Notes under the pieces: generated by a model | Database searches by the model: none | Seen by the model: the letters and a program-made list of their open reading frames with translations, nothing else | Told to the model about the DNA's origin: nothing | Program-made: the position numbers and the translations under genes | Assembly: GCF_002261215.1 (NCBI RefSeq) | Contig: NZ_NEVS01000001.1 | Location: 1,240,001 to 1,304,000 of the forward strand | DNA from: Bordetella genomosp. 11 | GTDB taxonomy: Bacteria; Pseudomonadota; Gammaproteobacteria; Burkholderiales; Burkholderiaceae_B | Direction: 5' to 3' | Length of the DNA: 64,000 nt | Shown: positions 1 to 9,132 of the stretch, in pieces | How the letters are laid out: every line of letters starts with the position of its first letter | How positions within the stretch are numbered: position 1 is the stretch's first letter

Positions 1-674
1 GGAATACTGGCCGCCGGCACGCCTTCCACGCGCCGCGCCAGCGTGGGCGCGTGCAGCCCGGCCGCATTGATCAGCGTCGCGCACGACAGCGTCATGGCGT
101 CCTGGCCACCGAAACGCAGGTCGAAGCCGCCTTCCGGACGTACGGCACCGGACAGCAGCGGCGTATGGAAGACGCATTGCGCGCCGGCGTTTTCCGCATC
201 ACCCTGCAGGGCCAGCATCAGCGCGTGGCTGTCGACGATGCCGGTCGACGGCGACAGCAAAGCGGCGGTGCATTGCAGGGCGGGCTCCATGGCGATCGCC
301 TGCGTCCCGGACAGGCGCTCCAGGTCGTCCACGCCATTGGCCCGGGCGCGCCGCGCGATGTCATCCAGCATGGCGCCTTGCGCGGCGTCGGTGGCGACGA
401 TCAGCTTGCCCAACCGGCGGTGCGGAATGCCGCGCTCCGCGCAATAGGCATACAGCATCCGTTTGCCGCGCACGCACAGTTCTGCCTTCAGGCTGCCGGC
501 CGGATAGTAGATGCCGGCGTGGATCACTTCCGAATTGCGGGAACTGGTCCCGGTGCCGATGCCCTCCGCGGCTTCCGCGACCAGCACTTCGCGCCCCGAC
601 AAGGCGAGGGCGCGCGCGATCGCCAGGCCCACCACCCCCGCGCCCACGACGACGCAATCGATATCGGTCGCCAT
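1..674 (-). CDS. NAD(P)/FAD-dependent oxidoreductase, DAO/LhgO-like (partial, C-terminus off the window)
   Basis: The first 224 residues of a flavoprotein are present; the rest lies beyond base 1. The N-terminus has a dinucleotide-binding fold ([16 protein letters not shown], residues 8-23) and then [14 protein letters not shown]. This pattern is typical of the D-amino-acid-oxidase superfamily and especially of L-2-hydroxyglutarate-oxidase-like proteins. It should bind FAD and oxidise a 2-hydroxy or amino acid; the substrate cannot be told. The ATG lies 6 nt after the stop of the flavin reductase gene, so the two are probably co-transcribed. The family is secure and the exact enzyme is not. 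Confidence 0.82.
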   Translation of the reverse strand, partial: MATDIDCVVVGAGVVGLAIARALALSGREVLVAEAAEGIGTGTSSRNSEVIHAGIYYPAGSLKAELCVRGKRMLYAYCAERGIPHRRLGKLIVATDAAQGAMLDDIARRARANGVDDLERLSGTQAIAMEPALQCTAALLSPSTGIVDSHALMLALQGDAENAGAQCVFHTPLLSGAVRPEGGFDLRFGGQDAMTLSCATLINAAGLHAPTLARRVEGVPAASI

Positions 675-680
675 GCCAAC

Positions 681-1199
681 CTATTCCCGTTCCGCTGCCG
701 CAGGGTCCGGCGTCAGGTCGAAGCCGCCGGCATGGTAGACCAGCGGCAGGGCGCCGCTGTGGCCGCAGTGTTCGACCTGGCCCACCATGATGATGTGGTC
801 GCCTTCCTCATAGCGGCTGCGGTTGTAGCACTCGAACCAGGCGGCGCAGTGATCGCCCAGCATGCGCGTCCCGCCCGGCGCGTAAGTCTCTCGCATGCCC
901 GCGTAGCGCTCCAGCACGCTGCCGCGCGCGAAGCGCTCCGCCAGGTGCAGCTGGTCCGCTCCCAGTACGTTCACCACATAGCGTTCGCATCCCATGAAGG
1001 CGTCCCGCGAGCGCGAACTTGCCGACAGGCTCCACAGCACCAGGGGCGGCTCCAGCGAGACGGAGTTGAAGGAGCTGACGGTCAGCCCCAGCGGCTTGCC
1101 GTCGGGCCCGGTGGCGGTAACCACCGTGACACCGGTCGCGAAGCGGCCCAGCGCGGTGCGGAAGTAGGCGGCGTCGAAGTCAGGTGAAGATGCGGACAT
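681..1199 (-). CDS. Flavin reductase family protein (FMN-binding split barrel)
   Basis: A 172-residue protein opening with FRTALGRFATGVTVVTA and continuing GLTVSSFNSVSLEPPLVLWSL. This is the hallmark start of the flavin-reductase-like FMN-binding domain, in which an NAD(P)H-dependent reductase supplies reduced flavin to a partner monooxygenase. Length fits the family (about 160-190 aa). It is followed after 6 nt by the FAD oxidoreductase gene, so the two may act together. The partner and substrate are unknown. Confidence 0.88.
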   Translation of the reverse strand: MSASSPDFDAAYFRTALGRFATGVTVVTATGPDGKPLGLTVSSFNSVSLEPPLVLWSLSASSRSRDAFMGCERYVVNVLGADQLHLAERFARGSVLERYAGMRETYAPGGTRMLGDHCAAWFECYNRSRYEEGDHIIMVGQVEHCGHSGALPLVYHAGGFDLTPDPAAAERE

Positions 1200-1294
1200 G
1201 CGCGGTACGTCGTGGAGGCTGGGCGGCGGGGCGTGTATGGGAACTGGACCCGCGGTCCGGGCGGTTGCTGGTGGGGCCGCAACGGCGGCCGCGG

Positions 1295-1936
1295 TCAGGG
1301 GGACAGGCGGACGATGCGCCAGGATTGGCCGTCGCCGGCGCCGCTGGGCTCGTATACCAGCCTGTCGTGCAGTCGCGACGGCCGGCCCTGCCAGAACTCG
1401 AAGCGGTCCGGCACCAGGCGGTAGCCGCCCCAGTGCGGTGGGCGCGGCGGCGCATCGCCGTAGCGCTGCTCGCAGTCGCGCAGGGAAGCTTCCAGCGCTT
1501 CCCGGCTGACAGGCTGGCTTTGGTGGGAAGCCCAGGCGCCCAGGCGCGAGCCCAGTGGCCGGCTGAGGAAATAGGCATCCGATTCTTCCGCCGAGGTTTT
1601 TTCGATGGAGCCTTCGATGCGGACCTGCCTTTCCAGCGGTTGCCAGAAGAACAGCAGGCTGGCGTGCGGGTTGGCGGCGAGTTCGCGTCCTTTGCGGGAT
1701 TCGTAATTGGTATAGAAAACGAAGCCGCGCGGGTCGGCGCCCTTGACCAGCACGATGCGTGCCGCCGGCCGGCCGCGGTCATCCACCGTCGCCAGCGTCA
1801 TGGCGTTGGGTTCGGGGACCTGGGCGGCCAGGGCCTCATCGAACCAGGCGGTGAATTGGTCGAAGGGCGAAGCGGCGGCGTCGGTTTCGAGCAAAACTTT
1901 CTTTTCGTAGCTTTGGCGCAGATCGGCGAGAGACAT
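1295..1936 (-). CDS. pdxH: Pyridoxamine/pyridoxine 5'-phosphate oxidase
   Basis: PdxH uses FMN and O2 to oxidise PNP or PMP to pyridoxal 5'-phosphate, the last step of vitamin B6 synthesis and salvage. Recognisable segments are [50 protein letters not shown] and the C-terminal RLHDRLVYE...WRIVRLSP, which carries the conserved end. The chosen ATG gives 213 aa starting [12 protein letters not shown], as in other beta-proteobacterial PdxH. An in-frame ATG 8 codons upstream (1960) is possible; neither has a strong Shine-Dalgarno. It stands alone between the flavin reductase and chaC-like genes. Confidence 0.93.
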   Translation of the reverse strand: MSLADLRQSYEKKVLLETDAAASPFDQFTAWFDEALAAQVPEPNAMTLATVDDRGRPAARIVLVKGADPRGFVFYTNYESRKGRELAANPHASLLFFWQPLERQVRIEGSIEKTSAEESDAYFLSRPLGSRLGAWASHQSQPVSREALEASLRDCEQRYGDAPPRPPHWGGYRLVPDRFEFWQGRPSRLHDRLVYEPSGAGDGQSWRIVRLSP

Positions 1937-2078
1937 GGCGGGGGCTCGGGAGATGGTCATCCGTCGTCGCGCGCTTGCAAGGGCGAGCGGCGCGGGCGGC
2001 CTGGCCTGATGCGGAGAAGCTGGCAGTTTACCGCCCTTGCCAGGCGGCCGGCCGGGATCCCATGGGCGCGGCAGGGCA

Positions 2079-2765
2079 TCATCCTTCCGGCAGCGTATGG
2101 CGCTGCGCCGCCAGCAGGCGCGCGACGCGGGCCAGGCGCCGGTCGTGGATGCCGGCCTCGGTCAGCGCCTGCGCCGTTTGCATGACGTAGTCGATGCAGG
2201 GGCCATAGCGGCCGCTGGCGCGCCGCACGATGGCCAGGAGTTCTTCCTCGGGCAGCGCGGGGATATAGGCGGGGCTGGCGCGGTCCATGACGAACACCAG
2301 CGCGCGCACGGTGCCTTCGTCCGTCGCGCAGGACAGCCAGCGCGGCAGGTAGGCGCCGGTGGACATTTCGCGCGCCCACAGCAGCGGAAAGAATTTCGGC
2401 ACCAGCGCCCCATGCAGGCGGTACACCACGCCCCGGCAGGATCCGCCCCGATCCAGGGCGAATACCAGCCCGGGGGATTCCGGGGTGCCGCGGTTGACGC
2501 GCGACCACAGGCAGAGCGCCCGGTGATAGCCGTGCAGGGTCGCCAGCCGGCGTTCCAGGTACTCGAACTCCGGCCGCCAGATCAGCGAGCCGTAGCCGTA
2601 GATCCACACGTCCTCATCGGCGCGCCAGTGTCTCAGCGCCTCTTCCATGGAGGCATGCCGCTCTTCCGGCGTCCAGAGGCGGAACGGCACGGCGGTTCCT
2701 AGCGCGGCGACGGCATCGGGCGTCCCGGGCAGCGGCAGGGCGGGAATGGACTTGGAATCAGCCAT
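2079..2765 (-). CDS. chaC: Gamma-glutamylcyclotransferase, ChaC type
   Basis: A 228-aa ChaC-like enzyme expected to cleave glutathione to 5-oxoproline and Cys-Gly in the cytosol. Visible motifs are [14 protein letters not shown] (the glycine loop that binds the gamma-glutamyl group, residues about 54-67) and [16 protein letters not shown], which should carry the catalytic Glu. An approximately 35-residue N-terminal extension precedes the domain. Its start overlaps the end of the upstream MFS gene by 8 nt, so the two are probably translated from one mRNA. The link to the transporter's substrate is unknown. Confidence 0.87.
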   Translation of the reverse strand: MADSKSIPALPLPGTPDAVAALGTAVPFRLWTPEERHASMEEALRHWRADEDVWIYGYGSLIWRPEFEYLERRLATLHGYHRALCLWSRVNRGTPESPGLVFALDRGGSCRGVVYRLHGALVPKFFPLLWAREMSTGAYLPRWLSCATDEGTVRALVFVMDRASPAYIPALPEEELLAIVRRASGRYGPCIDYVMQTAQALTEAGIHDRRLARVARLLAAQRHTLPEG

Positions 2766-3966
2766 TTCTATCGGACCCGGCCGGAGGCGCGCGGTTCAAC
2801 CAGCCGGCAGTGGCCAGCATGACGGCGTAAGCCCAGAACAGCGGCGCGATCCCGATGACCGCGCCCAATGCGCCGAACGTCAGGGGCAGGGAGACCTGCG
2901 AACCATTGATCAGCGCCATGCGCAGGCCCACCGCCTCGGCGGCGCGCCCCGGTGGCGAATGCTGGTGCAGCAGCGCCAGGATGCTGGGCTGGCTGGAGCC
3001 CAGCGCCAGTCCCAGCGTAAAAGACAGGCCGATCAGGATCGCAACATCGGTGAAAAACGGATAAACCAGGAAGTCCGCTGCTGCCGTCCCCATGGCGACG
3101 CGGATCAGCGTCCAGGAGCGCACGCGACGCTGGATCAGCGGCAATGCCAGCCGGATAAGGAAGGTAGCCGCCGAGAAGGAAGCAAGAATGACCCCGATGG
3201 TGGTGGCGGACAAGCCGATGGCCACGCCGAACAGGGGCACGATGAACAGGTGGCTGTCCCATGCGCCGGAGAGGATGGTGTTGACCAGCAGTATGCGGCG
3301 CAGCGGGGGCACTGCCAGCAGCTCGGTCACGCGCCGGCCGTCGTTCCCGGTGTCCGCCCCGGCGCGGGGACGCTTGCGCGGCAGATGCCGGCGCAGGCGG
3401 TAAAGGCCGGTCGCGGCGCCCAGTGGGCCGGCCGCGAGCAGGGCGAAGGCCGCGTCGCTGCCCATATGGTCGATGGCGAGTCCGCCCACCAGCGGGCCGC
3501 AGAATCCGGAGGCCGCCAACGCCACCGACATCCACGAGAAATTGCGCAGCCGGTCCTTGGCGCGCACCTCGCCCAACACGTTTTGCGAGGCGACCTGGTG
3601 CAACATGAACCCGATCCCGATGCAACATGACGCCAACAGCAGCGAAATGCGCGTCGAAGCGATCGCTGGCACGAGGGTGCCCACGGCCAGCAGCCCCGTG
3701 CCGATGAACATGGGGCGCCGTATGCCTACCTTGTCCACCCATCTTCCGGCTTTTACCGAGAAAATCATGGGAAGTACGGCGAAAACCGCGATAAGCGCGC
3801 CGACCGTCAAGGTCGTCAGGCCGATGTGGATTGCGCTAAGGGAAACTGTTACACGTCCGCCCGTCAATGCCACGTGATTCAGCATATTGATCAGGCACAG
3901 CGATATCGCTCCGGAGGCGGAGGCGGCTATCGGCGCAATGGAGGGGGATGATTCTGACTGGGACAC
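2758..3966 (-). CDS. MFS transporter
   Basis: A 402-residue inner-membrane protein with about 12 hydrophobic segments. The MFS signature loop between helices 2 and 3 is GRWVDKVGIRRPMFIG (residues about 74-89). A charged central loop (RRHLPRKRPRAGADTGNDGR) separates the two six-helix halves. It is a proton-coupled or facilitated transporter of unknown substrate. It is divergent from baeS with 253 bp between start codons, and efflux pumps are typical BaeR targets. Control by BaeSR is therefore possible, but no BaeR box was identified. Confidence 0.86.
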   Translation of the reverse strand: MSQSESSPSIAPIAASASGAISLCLINMLNHVALTGGRVTVSLSAIHIGLTTLTVGALIAVFAVLPMIFSVKAGRWVDKVGIRRPMFIGTGLLAVGTLVPAIASTRISLLLASCCIGIGFMLHQVASQNVLGEVRAKDRLRNFSWMSVALAASGFCGPLVGGLAIDHMGSDAAFALLAAGPLGAATGLYRLRRHLPRKRPRAGADTGNDGRRVTELLAVPPLRRILLVNTILSGAWDSHLFIVPLFGVAIGLSATTIGVILASFSAATFLIRLALPLIQRRVRSWTLIRVAMGTAAADFLVYPFFTDVAILIGLSFTLGLALGSSQPSILALLHQHSPPGRAAEAVGLRMALINGSQVSLPLTFGALGAVIGIAPLFWAYAVMLATAGWLNRAPPAGSDRNG

Positions 3967-4219
3967 GGTGAATGTGTCCTATTCTGTCCCTATCTCCGTG
4001 TAATGTCGAGCCGCCTGAGGTAGTAGGGCGGCACGGGAGGGTCGCAGTAACATTTAAGCAACAATGTGCAAACGCGAGGCGCCGGCGGTGTGGCAAGGCG
4101 TAAACATTGTGGAACAGTGGGGCAAGGCAGGCCATTTACCCGCCGCTGTGGGTAACATTCGCCGGAATTCCCTGTCTATCAGGGAGGGGCGGCTTGTTCT
4201 CGCCCATGCACCGTGCGCC

Positions 4220-5692
4220 ATGAGATTAGGCATCACCTTCAAACTTTTTCTCGCCATCCTCGCCACCAGCCTGGCGGTGACGTTGGCCATGGGCAGCGCG
4301 GTGCGCTGGAACTTCGAACGCCATTTCCTTTCGTATGTAAAGGAACGTGAACTACGGCGAGTCGATCGCATGCGGCAATCTCTGGCCGACCTGTACCGCG
4401 AGCGCGGCAGCTGGGAGGCGCTGCGGGGCAATCCCTCGCTGTGGACCCATATCTTGACGGTGCCGCCCGGCGACCCGGCCGGCCGCCGGCATCCCCCGCC
4501 CCACGGCGTGCTGGAGTGGCTGTCCGAAGTGGATCCCAACCTCGCGCCTCCGCCGCCGCCGGACTTCGTCGAGCCGGACTGGGCGCGGGGCCGCGATTTC
4601 CTGGCTCTTCCGTTTACCCTGCTGGACAACCAGATGCGCGTGGTCGCCGGCTATTCGGCGCCGCCGCCCGGGGCGCCCCGGCGCCCCGTGGATGTGGACG
4701 GCATGACGGTCGGGTGGTTGGTGACGCCGTTCCCCAACCGGCTGCCGAGCGAGGCCGACCAGCGCTTCCAGCGCGAGCAGTCGGAAGCCACCTGGGTCAT
4801 CGGCCTGCTGGCGGCGCTGTTGGCGGCCGCGGTCAGTATTTTCCTGGCGCGGATTTTCCTGGCGCCGGTCCGCCGCCTGGCCGGGGCGACGCACAGGCTA
4901 TCGGCGGGCGACTACACGACCCGGGTGAACGTCACGTCCGCCGACGAACTGGGCCGCCTGGGCCAGGACTTCAACCGGCTGGCGCATACGCTGGAACGCA
5001 ACGAGGCCCTGCGGCGAGAGATGGTCGCGGATATCTCGCACGAACTGCGCACGCCGCTGGCGGTGTTGCGCGGCGAGATGGAAGCATTGCAGGACGGCGT
5101 GCGGCCTTTCTCGCCCGATGCGCTGGCGTCGCTGCAGTCGGAGGTCTCGTTGCTGAGCAAGCTGATCGACGATCTGTACGAGCTTTCGCTGGCGGACGTG
5201 GGCGCGCTGTCGTATCGCATGCTGCCCGTGGACATGGCCGCCATTGCCGAACAATCGGTCGAGACTTATCGTGAACGCCTGGGCGCGCGGCGCCTGCGGG
5301 TGGAAGCCGATATCGGCCCGCAGGCGTGCGTGATCGAAGGGGATGCGCAGCGCCTGACCCAGCTGATGAGCAATCTGCTGGAGAACACCCTGCGCTATAC
5401 CGACCCGGATGGCATGGTGCGGGTGTCCGTCCGGACGGAAAGCGGCACGGTGGCGGTGGAGTGCCAGGATTCCGCGCCCGGCGTGCCCGCGCAGTTCCTG
5501 CCGCGCCTGTTCGACCGCCTGTTCCGGGTCGACCCGTCACGTTCGCGCGAGAGCGGGGGCGCCGGCCTGGGCCTGGCGATCTGCCAGCGTATCGTCGAAT
5601 CGCATCGCGGCACCATCCACGCGATGCCGTCCGAACTGGGCGGCTTGCGTGTCCGTATTGTTTTTCCCGCGGCCCACGGAGCCGCGTCCTGA
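4220..5692 (+). CDS. baeS: Two-component sensor histidine kinase BaeS
   Basis: A 490-aa inner-membrane kinase. The N-terminus ([14 protein letters not shown], then [20 protein letters not shown]) closely follows E. coli BaeS. The rest runs in order: periplasmic sensor (about 30-175), second membrane helix (about 178-200), HAMP with the [20 protein letters not shown] segment, H-box [18 protein letters not shown] with the phospho-accepting His near residue 274, N-box ([14 protein letters not shown]) and G-box ([17 protein letters not shown]). BaeS senses envelope stress and phosphorylates BaeR. I chose the ATG at 4220 because it starts at the conserved GITFKLFL; the frame stays open upstream to 4064 but without family similarity. 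Confidence 0.93.
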   Translation: MRLGITFKLFLAILATSLAVTLAMGSAVRWNFERHFLSYVKERELRRVDRMRQSLADLYRERGSWEALRGNPSLWTHILTVPPGDPAGRRHPPPHGVLEWLSEVDPNLAPPPPPDFVEPDWARGRDFLALPFTLLDNQMRVVAGYSAPPPGAPRRPVDVDGMTVGWLVTPFPNRLPSEADQRFQREQSEATWVIGLLAALLAAAVSIFLARIFLAPVRRLAGATHRLSAGDYTTRVNVTSADELGRLGQDFNRLAHTLERNEALRREMVADISHELRTPLAVLRGEMEALQDGVRPFSPDALASLQSEVSLLSKLIDDLYELSLADVGALSYRMLPVDMAAIAEQSVETYRERLGARRLRVEADIGPQACVIEGDAQRLTQLMSNLLENTLRYTDPDGMVRVSVRTESGTVAVECQDSAPGVPAQFLPRLFDRLFRVDPSRSRESGGAGLGLAICQRIVESHRGTIHAMPSELGGLRVRIVFPAAHGAAS

Positions 5693-5700
5693 GAGCCACC

Positions 5701-6369
5701 ATGATCCTGATCGTAGAAGACGAACCCAAGCTGGCCGCGCTGTTGACCGATTACCTGCGCGCCGCCCGCTACGAAACCGAATCGCTGGCCGATGGTCGCG
5801 AAGCGCTGACGGCGATCCGCCAGATGAAACCCGAGCTGGTGCTGCTGGACCTGATGCTTCCCGGCCGCGACGGCCTGGAAGTCTGCCGCGAACTGCGCAC
5901 CTTCAGCGACGTGCCGGTGATCATGGTGACCGCGCGGGTGGAGGAGATCGACCGGCTCATCGGCCTGGAAATGGGCGCCGACGATTACATCTGCAAGCCG
6001 TTCAGCCCGCGCGAGGTCGTGGCGCGCGTCAAGGCCATCCTGCGCCGCGCGCGCGGCAACGGCCACGGCGGACATCCGCAGTCGCTGCTGGAAATCCGCC
6101 CCGAACATCATGTCGCCACGCTGGACGGCAAGCCCCTGGCCCTGACGCCGGTGGAGTTCCGCCTGCTGCAGGCGCTGGCGGCCGCCGAAGGCAAGATCCT
6201 GTCGCGCGACGCGTTGCTGAATCATCTGTACGCCGATCACCGCGTCGTCACCGACCGCACGGTGGACAGCCATATCAAGAATCTGCGCCGCAAGTTCGAA
6301 GCGGTCCTGCCCGGCCATGACCTGATCCGCTCCATCTACGGGGTGGGGTACAAGCTGGAGATGCACTAG
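5701..6369 (+). CDS. baeR: Two-component response regulator BaeR (OmpR/PhoB family)
   Basis: A 222-aa DNA-binding regulator. The receiver domain has the acidic pair E6/D7, phospho-acceptor D50 (VLLDLMLPG) and K99 (ICKPFSP). The C-terminal winged helix ends [10 protein letters not shown]...[12 protein letters not shown]. The ATG is 8 nt after the baeS stop, so the pair is one operon. In enterobacteria BaeR activates multidrug exporters; the divergent MFS gene is a candidate local target (inference). Confidence 0.94.
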   Translation: MILIVEDEPKLAALLTDYLRAARYETESLADGREALTAIRQMKPELVLLDLMLPGRDGLEVCRELRTFSDVPVIMVTARVEEIDRLIGLEMGADDYICKPFSPREVVARVKAILRRARGNGHGGHPQSLLEIRPEHHVATLDGKPLALTPVEFRLLQALAAAEGKILSRDALLNHLYADHRVVTDRTVDSHIKNLRRKFEAVLPGHDLIRSIYGVGYKLEMH

Positions 6370-6408
6370 CCTCGCGTCCCGCGGGGCGCAGGCCGGCGGC
6401 ATGAGAAA

Positions 6409-7272
6409 ATGCCGTCCATCATGACTGCACCCACCGACTCCCTGGTTTGCGATATCGACGCGGAGCGCCGTTTCGGCGGCTTGGCGCGGCTTTATGGCCC
6501 TGGCGCACCCGATCGACTGCGCGCCGCGCGCATTGCCGTGGTCGGCCTGGGCGGCGTCGGCTCGTGGACGGCCGAGGCGCTGGCCCGCAGCGGTGTCGGC
6601 GCCCTTGTCCTGGTGGACCTGGACCATATCGCCGAGTCCAACGTCAATCGCCAGATCCACGCCCTGACCGATACGCTGGGGCAGGCCAAGGTGGCGGCGA
6701 TGGCGGCACGGGTGTCGGGCATCAATCCCGAATGCGCCGTGACGCAGATCGACGATTTCGTGACGCCGGACAATGTCGGGGAGCTGCTGGCGGACAGCTA
6801 TGACGCGGTGGTGGACTGCACCGACCAGGCGGCCGCCAAGATCGCCATGATCCTGCACGCGCGGCGGCGCGGCCTGTCCTTGCTGGTGTGCGGCGGCGCC
6901 GGCGGCAAGACCGATCCCCTGGCGCTGCGCGCGGGCGATTTATCGCAGGCGTGCAATGACGCCTTGCTGGCCAAGCTGCGCAACAAACTGCGCCGCGAAC
7001 ACGGCTATCCCAAAGCGTCGCCCAAGGCGGGCAAGGCGCCCGCGCGTACACCGAAGATGCATGTGCGGGCCTTGTGGTTCGACCAGCCGGCTATTCTTCC
7101 CGCCGCGTGGACGGCCGGCGCGGAGGCCGAAGACGATGTCGGCGCCATGGTGCAGCCCCTGGCCCCGCAAGGGCTGTCCTGTGCCGGTTACGGGTCGTCG
7201 GTCACGATTACCGCCACGATGGGGATGGCGGCGGCGGACCAGGCGCTGCGGCAGGTACTGGCACGGCCCTAG
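6409..7272 (+). CDS. tcdA: tRNA threonylcarbamoyladenosine dehydratase (TcdA/CsdL, ThiF/E1 family)
   Basis: A 287-aa E1-like enzyme that ATP-dependently cyclises t6A37 of tRNA to ct6A. The adenylation fold is clear: IAVVGLGGVGSWTAEALARSGVG (nucleotide-binding loop, residues about 42-64), LVDLDHIAESNVNRQIHA with the conserved Arg, and VVDCTDQAAAKIAM. RFGGLARLYG at the start is characteristic of TcdA. A second in-frame ATG at 6421 is an equally good start. It sits 39 nt after baeR with no functional link. Confidence 0.9.
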   Translation: MPSIMTAPTDSLVCDIDAERRFGGLARLYGPGAPDRLRAARIAVVGLGGVGSWTAEALARSGVGALVLVDLDHIAESNVNRQIHALTDTLGQAKVAAMAARVSGINPECAVTQIDDFVTPDNVGELLADSYDAVVDCTDQAAAKIAMILHARRRGLSLLVCGGAGGKTDPLALRAGDLSQACNDALLAKLRNKLRREHGYPKASPKAGKAPARTPKMHVRALWFDQPAILPAAWTAGAEAEDDVGAMVQPLAPQGLSCAGYGSSVTITATMGMAAADQALRQVLARP

Positions 7273-7315
7273 CAGCGGCGGCATCGGGCGCCGCGGGGCC
7301 CCGACGGCCTGGCGC

Positions 7316-7987
7316 CTATGCCTTCGCCCCCAGGCGGAACTCCACATCCATCCACCCGCGCAGCGCGTTGGACAGGCGGATGCGGCTTGCGCGCGGCACA
7401 TCGTCCTCGTAAAGAACGCGTTCCTGTACCCGGCCGGCATCCAGCAGGGCGGCACGCTGCACGCCCGGCAGGCAGCCGCTGGCGATGGGAGGCGTGAACC
7501 AGATCCCGCCCATTTGCAGATAGACATTGGTGCGGCTGCCTTCGCACAGTTCGCCGCGCTCGTTGCAAAACAGGGCATCGAAGATGTCCGGGTGCCGCGC
7601 CAGCCATTCCGTGATGGCGTCGTACCAGGGGCGGTGCGTGGTCTTGTGCCGCAGCAGCGACTCGCTCGAGGATAGGCGCGTCGTCCACAGGCACACCCCC
7701 TGTGGCGCGGGCAGGCCGGGCAGGGGGGACGTACGAAGGGTGAGCGTGCCGTCGGCGTGATGCAGCAACCGCAGGCGGTGGGGGCCGGGGCCTTCGGCGG
7801 CGTGCGCGGCGGCCAGCAGGCTGTCGCGGACATGGCCGGCATCCCAGGCATGTCCGAGGGCCGCGCAGGATGTCCGCAGCCGCTCCAGGTGCCGGTCGAG
7901 CAGCGCCATATGGCCGTTCTCGTCGACGCGTATCGTTTCGATCAGATCGGGGCGGGGTGTGGGAGACATGGGTTGAACGGGAGTCAT
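7316..7987 (-). CDS. pabC: Aminotransferase class IV, PabC-like (aminodeoxychorismate lyase)
   Basis: A 223-aa class IV PLP enzyme. The HKTTHRPWYDAI segment should carry the PLP-binding Lys, followed by DALFCNERGELCEGSRTNVYLQ and SGCLPGVQRAALLDAG, all typical of the fold. Directly downstream of pabB it most likely releases pyruvate from 4-amino-4-deoxychorismate to give p-aminobenzoate for folate. The start is placed at the ATG at 7987, which overlaps the pabB stop as ATGA and implies translational coupling; the frame extends upstream to 8041 inside pabB. Family members also include branched-chain aminotransferases, so the name rests partly on context. Confidence 0.85.
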   Translation of the reverse strand: MTPVQPMSPTPRPDLIETIRVDENGHMALLDRHLERLRTSCAALGHAWDAGHVRDSLLAAAHAAEGPGPHRLRLLHHADGTLTLRTSPLPGLPAPQGVCLWTTRLSSSESLLRHKTTHRPWYDAITEWLARHPDIFDALFCNERGELCEGSRTNVYLQMGGIWFTPPIASGCLPGVQRAALLDAGRVQERVLYEDDVPRASRIRLSNALRGWMDVEFRLGAKA

Positions 7988-9123
7988 GGCTGGACGCGCT
8001 CCGGGTCGAGTATGCGGGCCTTCCACAGGCATTCCTGCCATTCCGAGTCCGGATCGGAATCATGCACGATGCCGCCGCCCACACCATAGACTCCCCGGCC
8101 ATCCGCGTCCACGACCAGCGTGCGAATCGCCACGTTCAGGGAAAAGTCGCCGTCCGGAGCCAGCCAGCCTATGCTGCCGCAATACAGCCCGCGCGGCGCG
8201 ATCTCGGCCCGGCGCAGATGGGCCAGGGCGGCGATCTTCGGCGCGCCGGTGACGGAACCGCAGGGGAATAGCGCGCGCAGGACATCGCCCAGGTCCGCCC
8301 GCGGCGCACGCGCGGTGACGGTGGATGTCATGGTCCATACGGTGGGATAGCGTTCCAGCGTGAACAGGGCTTCCACCCGTACGCTGCCGGGCTGCGCGAT
8401 GCGGCCCAGGTCGTTGCGCAACAAGTCCACGATCATCAGGTTTTCGGCGCGGTTCTTTTCGCTGGCGAGCAACGCCTGGCCGAGGGCCTGGTCGCGCACG
8501 GGGTCGGGATCGCGCGGGGCCGTTCCCTTCATGGGACGGGTGGTCAGCAGGTCGCCGCGCCGCGCCACGAAAAGTTCGGGGGAGAACGACAGGACCGTCC
8601 GGTCGCCGTCCTCGATGTAGGCCGCGTGCGCGACCGGATTGCGCCGCGCGATGCGCGCATAGAGCGCGCGCCTGTCGCCGTGCACGCGCATGTCCAGCGG
8701 CATCGTGTAGTTGACCTGATAGAAGGCCCCCTCCGCGATGCCCTGACGGATGGCCTGGATGCGCGTCAGATAACTCGCGCGGTCCAGGCGCGGGGTGATG
8801 CCATCGATGCCGCCGGGCGCATCCGCGCCGGCCTGCCAGGGCACCTCATGGCGCGCGGCATCGAACACCAGCGCGCGCAGCAGCGGTTGCGCCGGTGCGT
8901 GCGGAACAGGCGGGTTCGGCAGCGTGCCCGCGGGCGACGGCAGCAGCCATTCGCCCAGCTCGAAATCCAGCAGCAGCGCGACCCACCGGCCTTCTCCCCG
9001 CGCGCGTTCGATGGCGTCCAGCGCCGGCTGCAGCTGCTCCGGCGCGCGCGCCTCGATGCGGTCGCGCGCTCCGTCCAGCTGCAATGCCCGTCCCGCGAGA
9101 CGGTCTTCGAAACGGCAAAACAT
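7984..9123 (-). CDS. pabB: Aminodeoxychorismate synthase component I
   Basis: A 379-aa chorismate-utilising enzyme. With the PabA glutaminase it aminates chorismate to 4-amino-4-deoxychorismate. The chorismate-binding domain is well preserved: GAFYQVNYTMPLDM, FSPELFVARRGDLLTTRPMKGTAPR, EKNRAENLMIVDLLRNDLGRI, and the end GGGIVHDSDPDSEWQE. It is shorter than E. coli PabB (453 aa) because the N-terminal region is reduced, as in many beta-proteobacterial versions. It follows uvrA by 9 nt and overlaps pabC by 4 nt. Confidence 0.92.
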   Translation of the reverse strand: MFCRFEDRLAGRALQLDGARDRIEARAPEQLQPALDAIERARGEGRWVALLLDFELGEWLLPSPAGTLPNPPVPHAPAQPLLRALVFDAARHEVPWQAGADAPGGIDGITPRLDRASYLTRIQAIRQGIAEGAFYQVNYTMPLDMRVHGDRRALYARIARRNPVAHAAYIEDGDRTVLSFSPELFVARRGDLLTTRPMKGTAPRDPDPVRDQALGQALLASEKNRAENLMIVDLLRNDLGRIAQPGSVRVEALFTLERYPTVWTMTSTVTARAPRADLGDVLRALFPCGSVTGAPKIAALAHLRRAEIAPRGLYCGSIGWLAPDGDFSLNVAIRTLVVDADGRGVYGVGGGIVHDSDPDSEWQECLWKARILDPERVQP

Positions 9124-9132
9124 CGTCGACCT

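Noticed and set aside
3967..4219. Open frame 4064-4219 in front of baeS as a longer N-terminus
   Set aside because: BaeS similarity starts at the ATG at 4220; the extra 52 codons have no family counterpart.
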